DNA of 34,458 nucleotides from Oscillospiraceae bacterium (GTDB taxonomy: Bacteria; Bacillota; Clostridia; Oscillospirales; Acutalibacteraceae): positions 1 through 34,458 of the forward strand of contig SVPN01000021.1 of NCBI GenBank assembly GCA_015065805.1, given 5' to 3'. The notes beneath the pieces are model-generated. The model saw only the letters and a program-made list of their open reading frames with translations, did not search any database and had not been told where the DNA came from. Shown one piece after another: positions 1-7,853 of this stretch. How positions within the stretch are numbered: the stretch's first letter is position 1; every line of letters starts with the position of its first letter. A program made the position numbers and the translations under genes.

Positions 1-17
1 CGGCTTGCGCCGTGCCA

Positions 18-37
18 CCTCCCTTTAACAAGGGAGG
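18..37. repeat. Short perfect hairpin downstream of the dockerin gene
   Basis: Eight-base arms (18-25 and 30-37, CCTCCCTT/AAGGGAGG) with a four-base loop lie just past the stop codon of the minus-strand gene ending at 79. No T-tract follows on the minus strand, so it is more likely a palindromic intergenic repeat or an RNA 3' end stabiliser than a classical terminator. Confidence 0.45.
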
Positions 38-78
38 CAAGACCTACGGTGGGGGTGTGGTTGATTGCCCACAAGGTA

Positions 79-3000
79 TTACAGCGCTGTGATCAAACCG
101 TTGATGAAGTAGAACAGCGCGGTTGCATCGTTCAGATCCACCTTACTGTCGCCGTTGACATCTGCCGCCGAAAGCTTCTCGCCGTCAAGCAGGGCAAGTC
201 CGTTGACGTGATAGAACAGCGCGGTTGCATCGTTCAGATCGACCTTGCCGTCGAGGTTGACATCGCCTTTGAGAACATCGGGCGCGCCCGCCTTTTTGCG
301 AATCACAATGTAGTCATACGCATTGTGGTTTGTCGAGGTATACAGTCCGAGCGTGCCGTCGGGCTCGGTCGAAGCGAGGATCTCCTGACCGCTGCCGAGC
401 GTGATGTTGACATTACCTTCTGCAGACAACGCCATATTACTACTTTCGGAATCGTCGTCGTAGTTTTTCACATCCAGCTCGCAGTTCACGATTTCGAGAT
501 CACCGTCGTATACGCGCATACCGCGGCACTTCGACGTGATGACAAATTTGCTGTTGCTGAGATTCATGCCGTATTCCGCCCACAGACCGTCAACCGTCGC
601 GTCCACCGTCACATCCGAGGTGTCGATGTTCAGAACGCCGTACGCCGCATCGATGCCGTTGTAACCAATGATATCCAGCACCGAACTGCTGATGTTGACA
701 TCGCCATAGTCAAGGTTGATGCCGTAGGTGGCGCTCGTCGTCACCGTCGAACCGCTGACGATCAGATTGCCCTCATCGCCGTAAATCGGGCAATAGCCGT
801 CCGCGGCGGTGACAGTACTGTCAGCGATGGTCAGGTCGCCTCCATACAGACAAAAGCCGTACTCAAAACCTGTGAAATTGATCGCACAGTTTCGGACAGT
901 CGCCTCGCCTTCGTACGCACAGACACCGACGTAGACATTGCTGATATTGATTGTGCAGTTTTCAATGAGCAGATCGCCCCAGTAGGTGTAGATGCCGCGA
1001 TACCCACTATCGACGTTCAGCACGCCGCCCGCAGTCGAAGAGATCTCGCAGTTCGCCTTTTTCACCCAAACGGTGCAAATGTCCAGATCATCGCTGACCG
1101 CTTTGAGGGTGTTTTCGCCCTTGAGGTCGATCTTGAGATACTTTTCGCTGTAGATCAGCGCGCCGTAGCCGACATATTGGTTCAGGCTGTAGCCTTCGCC
1201 CGTGTAGCTGTAATTATTCAGCGTCAGCACGCCGCGGTCATAGAATGCGTAGCCGCCGCTCGGCTTGGTGGTCTGGGTTTCGGTGGCACCGACCGCGAGG
1301 TATTCACCCTCGCGCATACCCACACCGCCTACGCGCACGGGATAGCCTGCCGCACACACAAACTCGTCCATGATGTAGGCACTTTTCGAGCTGACCATCG
1401 TGTTGACCGTCACTTCGCTGACAATGCCTTGGAAATCGGACGAGGTATCAAACGTCGTGACGCCGTTTGCCATATTGGGTTCAAACTTCATTTCCAGCGA
1501 ATAGGTCTCGCCCGCAACAAACGTATCCTCGGGCATCATCACGCCGCCTTCGCTGTCAAGCCAGTAGAAACCGCAACCGTCCATACCGTAGTCGGCGAAT
1601 TTGTAGGCATAGGGATTGTACAGGGTAGCGGTGTAGTCGGGATGCTCACCCGCAACGGGCAATTCGAGGTCGATCACGCGCACGCCTTTTACGGTGGTGC
1701 CGGGGCAAGAGGGCAAATCATAATACAGGTTGTAGCCTGTGCCGTCGGAATTCACTTCCACCGACTTGGGTCTTCTGCCGTCAAGCGTGATGTCCTTGGC
1801 GGGGTCGCCCTGAAAATCGTCAATTTTGAGCATCAGTTCAAAGGTATAGAAGCTACCCTCGACGAGCTTGTTATTGATCGCCATATAACCCGAACGATCG
1901 AGGTTTTCGTGACCGAGAATCTTCAAACCAAGCAGTGTGTTGCCCGCACGATAGCCCTCGAGATAGAAATCAAGCTTCGTGATCGGGCTGCTCAGCGACA
2001 CATAGTCATAGTTCGCGAACTGCGTCAGATCCAGCGGCTCGGGAGACGAGCCGTCGTTGAAACGCGATACCGTCGCCACCACGTTTGCGCCGATGGTGAT
2101 GGAACCCGAACGCGAGTAAAGTGCCGCGAAGGTGTCATCCTTGCTGACGTTCGTCGAAACAAATGTCGCGTTGCAATTGTTTATCGAGATCACGCCGTGG
2201 CTGTAAATCGCCTGCATATCGGCAGTGGCGGTCAGATTGCCGCCCGACACCAGCACACCGTTTGCGGTGATGCCGCCGTTAAAGCCCTCAACCGTGGCAT
2301 CGCTTCCCGCAAGCTGCAAATACGCACCCGCGGTGTTGATGGCGGTCAGGTCGGCGGTAACATGCATACTGCCGCCGTTCATCCCGACACCCGCATCGGA
2401 ATAGATGCCGTCGTCCGACTCGGAGGTCGCCCACAAATTACCGCCTGTAACCGTGACAACGCCTTCGGAATAGATCGCGTAGCTATCGCTGACAATCTCG
2501 ACATCACCGCTCGACAGAGTCACATTGCCGATCGCGTCAATGCCTTCGTAGGTGTTTTGGATCGACAGAGAAGCAGCGCCTGCGGCAGTGACGCGCAACT
2601 CGCCGCCGGTGTAAACAGCGTAGCTGTCGTCGGTGTTCTGCATATCGATCGTGTTTTCACCGATGAGGCTGATCGTCAGATCCTCGCCCGCAACGATGGC
2701 ACCGCAGAACGAGCCATAGGTACCGTAGGAGCCCGCGCCGGTGTAGGAATAGTTTTTGAGCGTGAGCGTGCCGTCAGCGCCGTAATACGCATACTCGTCA
2801 GAAAGCTTTGTTGTTTGCGTTTTGGTCGCACCGTTTGCCAGATACTCGCCCGCCGTCAGCTTGACACCGCCGACGTAGATATAGCGTTCGGACACGATGG
2901 ACACGCGGTCGTAGTTATGGTTGTTGGATGCCACATACGTTTCCCAGGTCGTGCCATCCGCCTCGGTATAACCGCGCACGACCTGATACTCGTCCGGCTC

Positions 3001-4101
3001 CACCGAAACGATGCCCTCTTGGGCACTAAGTGCGCAGTAATCCGCATCGTTGCCGGAATACGTGGTTTTCGCATCGATTGCCGAACGGCGCAAATAGAGG
3101 TTTTCGTCTGCACATATCGCCCCCGTATCGCCGATAGCGGTGATGTCGCTGTCTTCAATCGTAATGTTACCGCCCAAATCGCTTAAGATCGCGTAATGGT
3201 CGAGCGAGCTGGCATAAACATAACTGTTTTGGATCAGGATATTGCCATCCCAGGCTAAGATCGCGGTCCAGTCGCGCGAGCCGGCATAAACATAACTGTT
3301 TTGGATCAGGATATTGCCATCCCAGGCTATCAGAGCGTGTCCCAGCGCCTCCGACGTCACACGGCTGTCCTTGATCGTCAGATCATTATCGGAGCGAATC
3401 GTATTCCAATCGTCGGTCACATTTTTGGCATTCACTATGCTGTTTTCGATCGTCAACGAGCCGCCATCTTCAGCACTGATACAGCAGTTCTCGGATTTCG
3501 CATTCACAGTGGCATTGCCGCGGATCACCACGTTGCCTTCGTTCGCCCAAATGCTTTTATTGGTTGTGTCAACATTGACCGTGGCGTGTTTTTCGATGGT
3601 CAGGCTTTCTTCGCACGACACGATACCATACGTGGTGTCCTGAATGTTCAACGTACCCGTATCGACGATGGTCAGGTTGCCCTCGACACACACCGCCGCC
3701 GCATCTTCATCCCCGCTGCGTGCATCCACGCTCAGGCTGTTCGTGCCGAGGAGGCGGATGGTCAGGTCATCTCCTGCCGTGACCGCCGCAAAATAGGTGG
3801 TACCGTCACCGACGTAATAGAACGGTTGCTCCGCACCCGCACCGCTGTAAGAATAGTTGTACAGCGTGAGCTTGCCTTTCTCAAAGTAGGCGTAGCCGCC
3901 GCTGCCAGGCTTCGTAGTCTGCGTCTTTGCGGCACCGACCGCGAGGTAAGTCCCCCTCGTCATGCGGACACCGCCGACATACGCTTCATCAGCCGCATTA
4001 TCCATCACGGCAACGTACTCTGCACTCACCGTGAATGCCGCCATCGGCATCAGCGTGAGCAGCATCACGCACGAGAGCAAAATGGCCAATATACGTTTCA
4101 T
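79..4101 (-). CDS. Large secreted dockerin-containing repeat protein
   Basis: The 1,340-residue product has a signal peptide (about 1-27, KR start, hydrophobic core, TVSA before a likely cleavage site). Three related modules begin near residues 41, 409 and 922, each opening YVGGV-like and continuing with AVGA-TQTTK and LTLxNYSYTG motifs. Between them are long runs of short beta-strand repeats (LTIxDSxxx, ISSS), typical of right-handed beta-helix or carbohydrate-binding repeat proteins. The last 62 residues form a type I dockerin with two calcium-loop repeats (DVNLDGKVDLND and DVNGDSKVDLND). The likely role is extracellular: a polysaccharide-binding or adhesive protein that docks to a cohesin. 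No catalytic domain is recognisable. The start is supported by a GAGAGGAG ribosome site a few bases upstream. It stands alone on its strand with its own promoter. Confidence 0.85.
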   Translation of the reverse strand: MKRILAILLSCVMLLTLMPMAAFTVSAEYVAVMDNAADEAYVGGVRMTRGTYLAVGAAKTQTTKPGSGGYAYFEKGKLTLYNYSYSGAGAEQPFYYVGDGTTYFAAVTAGDDLTIRLLGTNSLSVDARSGDEDAAAVCVEGNLTIVDTGTLNIQDTTYGIVSCEESLTIEKHATVNVDTTNKSIWANEGNVVIRGNATVNAKSENCCISAEDGGSLTIENSIVNAKNVTDDWNTIRSDNDLTIKDSRVTSEALGHALIAWDGNILIQNSYVYAGSRDWTAILAWDGNILIQNSYVYASSLDHYAILSDLGGNITIEDSDITAIGDTGAICADENLYLRRSAIDAKTTYSGNDADYCALSAQEGIVSVEPDEYQVVRGYTEADGTTWETYVASNNHNYDRVSIVSERYIYVGGVKLTAGEYLANGATKTQTTKLSDEYAYYGADGTLTLKNYSYTGAGSYGTYGSFCGAIVAGEDLTISLIGENTIDMQNTDDSYAVYTGGELRVTAAGAASLSIQNTYEGIDAIGNVTLSSGDVEIVSDSYAIYSEGVVTVTGGNLWATSESDDGIYSDAGVGMNGGSMHVTADLTAINTAGAYLQLAGSDATVEGFNGGITANGVLVSGGNLTATADMQAIYSHGVISINNCNATFVSTNVSKDDTFAALYSRSGSITIGANVVATVSRFNDGSSPEPLDLTQFANYDYVSLSSPITKLDFYLEGYRAGNTLLGLKILGHENLDRSGYMAINNKLVEGSFYTFELMLKIDDFQGDPAKDITLDGRRPKSVEVNSDGTGYNLYYDLPSCPGTTVKGVRVIDLELPVAGEHPDYTATLYNPYAYKFADYGMDGCGFYWLDSEGGVMMPEDTFVAGETYSLEMKFEPNMANGVTTFDTSSDFQGIVSEVTVNTMVSSKSAYIMDEFVCAAGYPVRVGGVGMREGEYLAVGATETQTTKPSGGYAFYDRGVLTLNNYSYTGEGYSLNQYVGYGALIYSEKYLKIDLKGENTLKAVSDDLDICTVWVKKANCEISSTAGGVLNVDSGYRGIYTYWGDLLIENCTINISNVYVGVCAYEGEATVRNCAINFTGFEYGFCLYGGDLTIADSTVTAADGYCPIYGDEGNLIVSGSTVTTSATYGINLDYGDVNISSSVLDIIGYNGIDAAYGVLNIDTSDVTVDATVDGLWAEYGMNLSNSKFVITSKCRGMRVYDGDLEIVNCELDVKNYDDDSESSNMALSAEGNVNITLGSGQEILASTEPDGTLGLYTSTNHNAYDYIVIRKKAGAPDVLKGDVNLDGKVDLNDATALFYHVNGLALLDGEKLSAADVNGDSKVDLNDATALFYFINGLITAL
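3211..3329 (-). repeat. Recent 72-bp in-frame tandem duplication
   Basis: Identical 47-base copies at 3211-3257 and 3283-3329 are 72 bases apart, which is 24 codons. The protein therefore has two consecutive 24-residue units, each containing AWDGNILIQNSYVYA. The perfect DNA identity shows a recent duplication or active length variation in the first beta-helix region of the dockerin protein. Confidence 0.9.
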
Positions 4102-4162
4102 AATCCCGTCTCCTCTCGGAACATTTTAAGGTAAAATGGATAGAATCATCCCATTTTCATTT

Positions 4163-4191
4163 ATTATAGCGCATTCTTTTTATCTTGGCAT
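4163..4191 (-). promoter_or_regulatory. Sigma-A-like promoter for the dockerin gene
   Basis: On the minus strand a perfect -10 box TATAAT (4168-4163) is preceded, after 17 bases, by ATGCCA (4191-4186), a 4-of-6 match to the -35 consensus. It lies about 62 bases upstream of the ATG at 4101. Confidence 0.6.
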
Positions 4192-4233
4192 CGTACTAAA
4201 GTACATATTTATTATCAAAACGCATAGAATTTA

Positions 4234-4268
4234 AAAAACGTGCTACCCGCAATGGGCAGCACGTTTTT
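4234..4268. terminator. Bidirectional terminator-like hairpin
   Basis: Eleven-base arms AAAAACGTGCT (4234-4244) and AGCACGTTTTT (4258-4268) enclose a shorter CCC/GGG stem and a GCAAT loop. A/T runs on both sides allow termination in either direction. It insulates the dockerin promoter from minus-strand read-through. A partial inverted copy lies next to the response-regulator stop codon (5930-5953). Confidence 0.7.
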
Positions 4269-4281
4269 ATCTGTCGAGATC

Positions 4282-4485
4282 GTAGGGGCGGATGTGGGCA
4301 TCCGCCCCTACGGTTGGGGTTGTGCGAATGCGGGCGGATGTGGGCATCCGCCCCTACGGTTGGGGTTGTGCGAATGCGGGCGGATGTGGGCATCCGCCCC
4401 TACGGTTGGGGTTGTGCGAATGCGGGCGGATACTATCCGCCCCTACAATGGGGTGTGCGAATGCGGGCGGATATCATCCGCCCGC
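4282..4485. repeat. Tandem array of five GC-rich palindromes
   Basis: Five palindromic units with cores of the form GGGCGGAT-n-ATCCGCCC start at about 46, 46, 46 and 41 base spacing, joined by a conserved GGTTGGGGTTGTGCGAATGC-like linker. The first three have a GTGGGC centre; the last two are shorter (ACT, ATC). The same palindrome occurs singly at 10339-10363, so it is a dispersed family that has expanded locally here. It has no variable spacers and is not a CRISPR array. Confidence 0.85.
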
Positions 4486-4523
4486 GGTACCAATCAGCGG
4501 GTTCGTAAGCGGGCGGCAGGGTT

Positions 4524-5822
4524 TGTACAGTGTAGTATGATTGTATACAGGTAGTGCAAGGTGATGGTATACAGTTTTATGGTAAAATAAGAGGCAGATA
4601 AATCACTCATAAAGGAGTTGTTTTAGATGCCGTGGGGGAATAAAACTGTGGAATCACTACGCGAAGAATTTATCGTTGCAGCTGAATCGTCATCCAACTT
4701 CAGTTCTGTGTGCCGCGAGTTTGGAATCAGCAGACGAACCGGTTACAAGTGGATTGACCGTCATCAAAACGGTGACGGTTTGTCTGATCGAAGTCATGCA
4801 AGATTAACCATCGGGAACCAAACCGCTCCTGAAATTGAGGCACTCATTTTGTCTGTTCGATCAGAAAATCCTGGTTGGGGAGGAAAAACAATCCGACAAG
4901 TATTGTTGAATCATGGATACACAGATCTTCCCTGTATTAAGACATTCAACAACATCTTGAAGCGGAATGGCTACATCACTCCCGAGGAGTCTTTGAAACA
5001 TAAACCGTTTGTACGGTTCGAAAAAGATCATTGTAACGAGATGTGGCAAACAGATTTCAAGGGTGAATTTTCAACCAAAAGCGGAGCGTATTGTTTTCCG
5101 CTGGATATTCTGGATGATCATTCTCGGTTTCTTATCAAAATCCAAGGATTACCGAACACTGCGAATGCTGTGCTGCCTTGTTTCAAAGCGGCTTTTGAAG
5201 AGTTTGGCATGCCAAACTCTGTTCTTTCGGACAATGGTGCGCAATTTGCCGGATTCCGCCAAGGATACACGCAATTTGAAAAGTGGTTAATGAATCACGA
5301 TGTTCTGCCGATCCACGGAAGAATCAAGCATCCACAAACACAAGGCAAGATTGAGCGTTTTCATCGTACGATGAAAAGCGAGCTTCTAAAGCATTGTGAA
5401 TTTGAAGATGTGTCAGATGCTGACAAGGGGTTGCAAGAATGGCGAAAGAAGTATAACACCATTCGTCCTCACGAAGCATTAGGGATGAAATGTCCAGCCG
5501 ATGTATATACACCAAGCACACGAATATATTGTGATCAAGTAAAACCGTATTCGTACGGAGGTCAACACCATGTGATCAAAGTAAATAGCTGGGGATATGT
5601 TCGCTTTGATAAATGGCAAGTGTATTTGAGCGAAACAATGATCGATGAGCACGTTGAATTTCGCCCGAATCCCTTAGGGGATTCCTTTGTTGTTTGCTAC
5701 CGCAATTTTAAGATTGCAGAGTTTTCCACCATCGACGGAAAACTACTTAATCGCAAAGTTTCAAGACTGTAAATGTGTATACAATCACCTTACACAGGGT
5801 GTATACAATCATACTCTTGACA
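4524..5822 (+). mobile_element. IS481-family insertion sequence with target duplication
   Basis: The element is about 1.3 kb, with one transposase gene and imperfect terminal inverted repeats at 4535-4573 and 5776-5814 (33 of 39 positions match, with GTATGATTGTATACA identical). Its outermost bases read TGT at the left and ACA at the right. The flanks are directly repeated as GGGTT (4519-4523 and 5823-5827), or as CAGGGTT if the final CA is counted as target. Removing the element and one copy restores a perfect hairpin, GGGCGGC-AGGGTT-GCCGCCC, so the element inserted in the loop of a palindromic repeat. The clean duplication points to a fairly recent insertion. Confidence 0.85.
4627..5772 (+). 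CDS. IS481-family DDE transposase
   Basis: The 381-residue protein has an N-terminal helix-turn-helix (about 8-60, with VCREFGISRRTGYKW), a linker helix domain with WGGKTIR, and an rve integrase core. The DDE triad is readable as D143 (WQTDF), D202 (LSDNGAQF) and E243 (KIERFHRT), the D-to-E distance being about 40 as expected. The C-terminal region has the RPHEALG motif usual in this family. An AAAGGAG ribosome site precedes the ATG. It catalyses cut-and-paste or copy movement of its own element and looks intact, with no frameshift or early stop. Its AT-richer composition differs from the surrounding genes. Confidence 0.92.
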   Translation: MPWGNKTVESLREEFIVAAESSSNFSSVCREFGISRRTGYKWIDRHQNGDGLSDRSHARLTIGNQTAPEIEALILSVRSENPGWGGKTIRQVLLNHGYTDLPCIKTFNNILKRNGYITPEESLKHKPFVRFEKDHCNEMWQTDFKGEFSTKSGAYCFPLDILDDHSRFLIKIQGLPNTANAVLPCFKAAFEEFGMPNSVLSDNGAQFAGFRQGYTQFEKWLMNHDVLPIHGRIKHPQTQGKIERFHRTMKSELLKHCEFEDVSDADKGLQEWRKKYNTIRPHEALGMKCPADVYTPSTRIYCDQVKPYSYGGQHHVIKVNSWGYVRFDKWQVYLSETMIDEHVEFRPNPLGDSFVVCYRNFKIAEFSTIDGKLLNRKVSRL

Positions 5823-5929
5823 GGGTTGCCGCCCCTACAATGTTGCCGCAAAACCCTGCAAACGTTATCGGCGATAGCCGCAGCCCCCGCCCTACGTTCT
5901 CTTTTATAATTCTCCGCTAAGGACAACTC

Positions 5930-5953
5930 CCATTTCGGATAGCACGTTTTTCG
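5930..5953 (-). repeat. Degenerate half of a terminator-like hairpin
   Basis: Reading the minus strand from the response-regulator stop, the sequence AAAAACGTGCT plus its loop matches the plus strand at 4234-4257 in 21 of 24 positions, but the second arm is missing. The repeats are therefore inverted and flank the whole repeat/IS block. It is probably a broken terminator of the signalling operon. Confidence 0.5.
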
Positions 5954-5955
5954 AT

Positions 5956-6588
5956 TTAATACAATTTCACATCATTGATCACAAAACCACACTCGCGCGC
6001 ACGAACGGCAAGCTCCGTACGGTTGCGAAACCCGGTTTTATCTTTCATATGCGCTATATGCGATTTCACGGTGCGCACCGCCATATGCAGATGCTCGGCG
6101 ATTTCTGAATCCGTCTCTCCCGCGACCACCAGCCGAAGCACTTCCAACTCGCGATCGGAAAACTGATCACTCAACGCATCACCGAGTTCGACACTCGGTG
6201 TCGCATCAGGATACACGTGTTCTCCTGCCATCGTGCGGTCCATAACCGCAATGATCTCCTGCGCCGAAGCACTTTTGTACCAAAAGCTGTCCACGCCGAT
6301 CCTCTTGGCGCGATCGATAAACGAACATTCGGGTTGAGACGTGATGACCACGATTTTGATATGAGGATGATGCTTTTTGATTTTTTCGGAAGCATCCAAT
6401 CCGCTGGCATTCAATGACGTACACACGTCCATTAATATCAAATCGATCGTCTCGGAGATACAATAGATCTCTGCCATTGCCGCACTTTCAATGCAACACA
6501 CCAACTCATACTGCGGACTGTTGTTGACATAAATCTCCAGTAGTTGCCGTGCCATCGGATCATCTTCCACAATCATTACACGATACAC
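5956..6588 (-). CDS. NarL/LuxR-type response regulator
   Basis: The 210-residue protein has an N-terminal receiver domain (about 3-118) with acidic pocket E8-D9-D10, phospho-acceptor D54 (LILMDV), a Ser/Thr in VVITSQ and a conserved Lys in SFWYKS. A C-terminal LuxR helix-turn-helix follows (about 140-205, LSDRELEVLRLV ... EIAEHLHMAVRTVKSHI). It should bind DNA as a dimer after phosphorylation by the histidine kinase encoded just upstream, whose gene it overlaps by 13 bases. The start is a GTG (6588-6586) with a GGGGGG-rich ribosome site about seven bases before it. Targets cannot be read from the window. The downstream terminator appears damaged by the adjacent repeat/IS block. Confidence 0.9.
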   Translation of the reverse strand: MYRVMIVEDDPMARQLLEIYVNNSPQYELVCCIESAAMAEIYCISETIDLILMDVCTSLNASGLDASEKIKKHHPHIKIVVITSQPECSFIDRAKRIGVDSFWYKSASAQEIIAVMDRTMAGEHVYPDATPSVELGDALSDQFSDRELEVLRLVVAGETDSEIAEHLHMAVRTVKSHIAHMKDKTGFRNRTELAVRARECGFVINDVKLY

Positions 6589-7853
6589 GCGTTTCCCCCC
6601 TTTCTCATCGGTAACGTCAGCGTCAACGCAAACGTCGGCTCACTTTCCGTTTTCATAAACCCGCCGATTGCTTCGGCTTTGACGCGCAACGCTCCGAGTC
6701 CGCCGCCTTCCATCACAGGTCCTGTCGGATTTGCACCGTTGTTTGAAAAGCGAATGATGCACAGCACATCACGTTCGGCGATGTCTACATACAATTCGGT
6801 CGCTTCGGCGTGCCGTACCGCATTGACGAGTGCTTCCACAGCCGCCGAAACAAACAGGGTCTTCACCGCATCACATTCAGGCAATGTTCCCGCCATACGG
6901 ACGTGAACTCCCGCTTGTTGCGCCGCTGTCAAAAACTCTTCGAACAAATCCTTTTCGTCGACCGTGTTTTCCGCACGAAGCACCGCCACGAGTGTTTCCC
7001 AACTGTCAAACGGTGTCTGATCGGTACTGCCGAGTACGAATTTGCGCGTGATGAGCAATGCACGACCGAGCTCACGGTGAATATTAGCCTTGGTTTCCAG
7101 ACGCTCTTTCGTGCGGGCCAATTCATCCACATTTTCACCGTATTGTCGCAAACGCCGATTGATGATATCCAGATCCTGACGTTTGCTCTTTAATTCATCG
7201 GTCATTTCGTGAATTTGCGTAATCTCGGTCGCGGAAAGTTGCACGATACCATTCAGGTTTTCGCAAACGAACATCCACACACAACCGTCGGGCAACCGAA
7301 ACGTCGGGGTTTCGCCCGTTTCCAGACACACACATGCATTGGTTATTTCCCCGTTTTGAAGCATCCGTCGAAATTCTTCGGCATTTTGCAACGCGTTACC
7401 CGTCAGCGCATAACACAGCGCATTCATACGGTGGTTGACCAAAATCACTCTGCCGCCCGAAGAATAAAAACACAACCCCACGGGAAGCTGATCGACACTC
7501 TCTTTGATTGCCGAACGTGTGATAATGTGATACCGATCCAGTCTGACAAGCACCGACACAAAATAACCAACAACAGCGGCGAGCAACAACACACTTCCTA
7601 TGATCGGCTGTTCGCAAAGCCATTTTGTCAGTGCGGGAAGTTCCATGTGCATTTTTTCGGATCGGATGTCCGCAGAATACACCACAAGCAGTGCGCCGCT
7701 GATGAAAACGCCGATCGGCACAACGATTTTCGACAGCATCCTCGGCTGCGACATCACCTTCGGTATCAGATACACACCAAAGCAAAGCGTCAGAAACTGT
7801 GCGGTCAGAAACACCGCACGCAGTCCCACGGATATATCGTAAAAGGAGATCAC
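6576..7853 (-). CDS. Membrane sensor histidine kinase
   Basis: The 425-residue protein has three predicted transmembrane helices (about 10-31, 40-60, 83-105), a PAS-like region (about 116-205), a coiled coil (about 215-255), a phospho-acceptor helix with H259 (NIHRELGRALL) and a compact ATP-binding domain: N-box N344 in EALVNAVRHA and G-box GGGLGALR at 383-390. It is the catalytically competent partner of the operon. It probably phosphorylates the LuxR-type regulator encoded next and may take its signal from the preceding 7TM protein. The start is GTG, overlapping the upstream stop as GTGA, which implies translational coupling. No known family name is assigned. Confidence 0.8.
   Translation of the reverse strand: MISFYDISVGLRAVFLTAQFLTLCFGVYLIPKVMSQPRMLSKIVVPIGVFISGALLVVYSADIRSEKMHMELPALTKWLCEQPIIGSVLLLAAVVGYFVSVLVRLDRYHIITRSAIKESVDQLPVGLCFYSSGGRVILVNHRMNALCYALTGNALQNAEEFRRMLQNGEITNACVCLETGETPTFRLPDGCVWMFVCENLNGIVQLSATEITQIHEMTDELKSKRQDLDIINRRLRQYGENVDELARTKERLETKANIHRELGRALLITRKFVLGSTDQTPFDSWETLVAVLRAENTVDEKDLFEEFLTAAQQAGVHVRMAGTLPECDAVKTLFVSAAVEALVNAVRHAEATELYVDIAERDVLCIIRFSNNGANPTGPVMEGGGLGALRVKAEAIGGFMKTESEPTFALTLTLPMRKGGNACIV

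Noticed and set aside
49-3186. A 1,045-codon open frame on the plus strand
   Set aside because: It lies antisense to the dockerin gene, whose signal peptide, modules and dockerin are clear. The plus-strand translation has no recognisable domain and reflects codon bias of the real gene.
4282-4485. Possible CRISPR array
   Set aside because: The linkers between palindromes are themselves conserved, the period is 46 then 41, and there are no variable spacers or cas genes.
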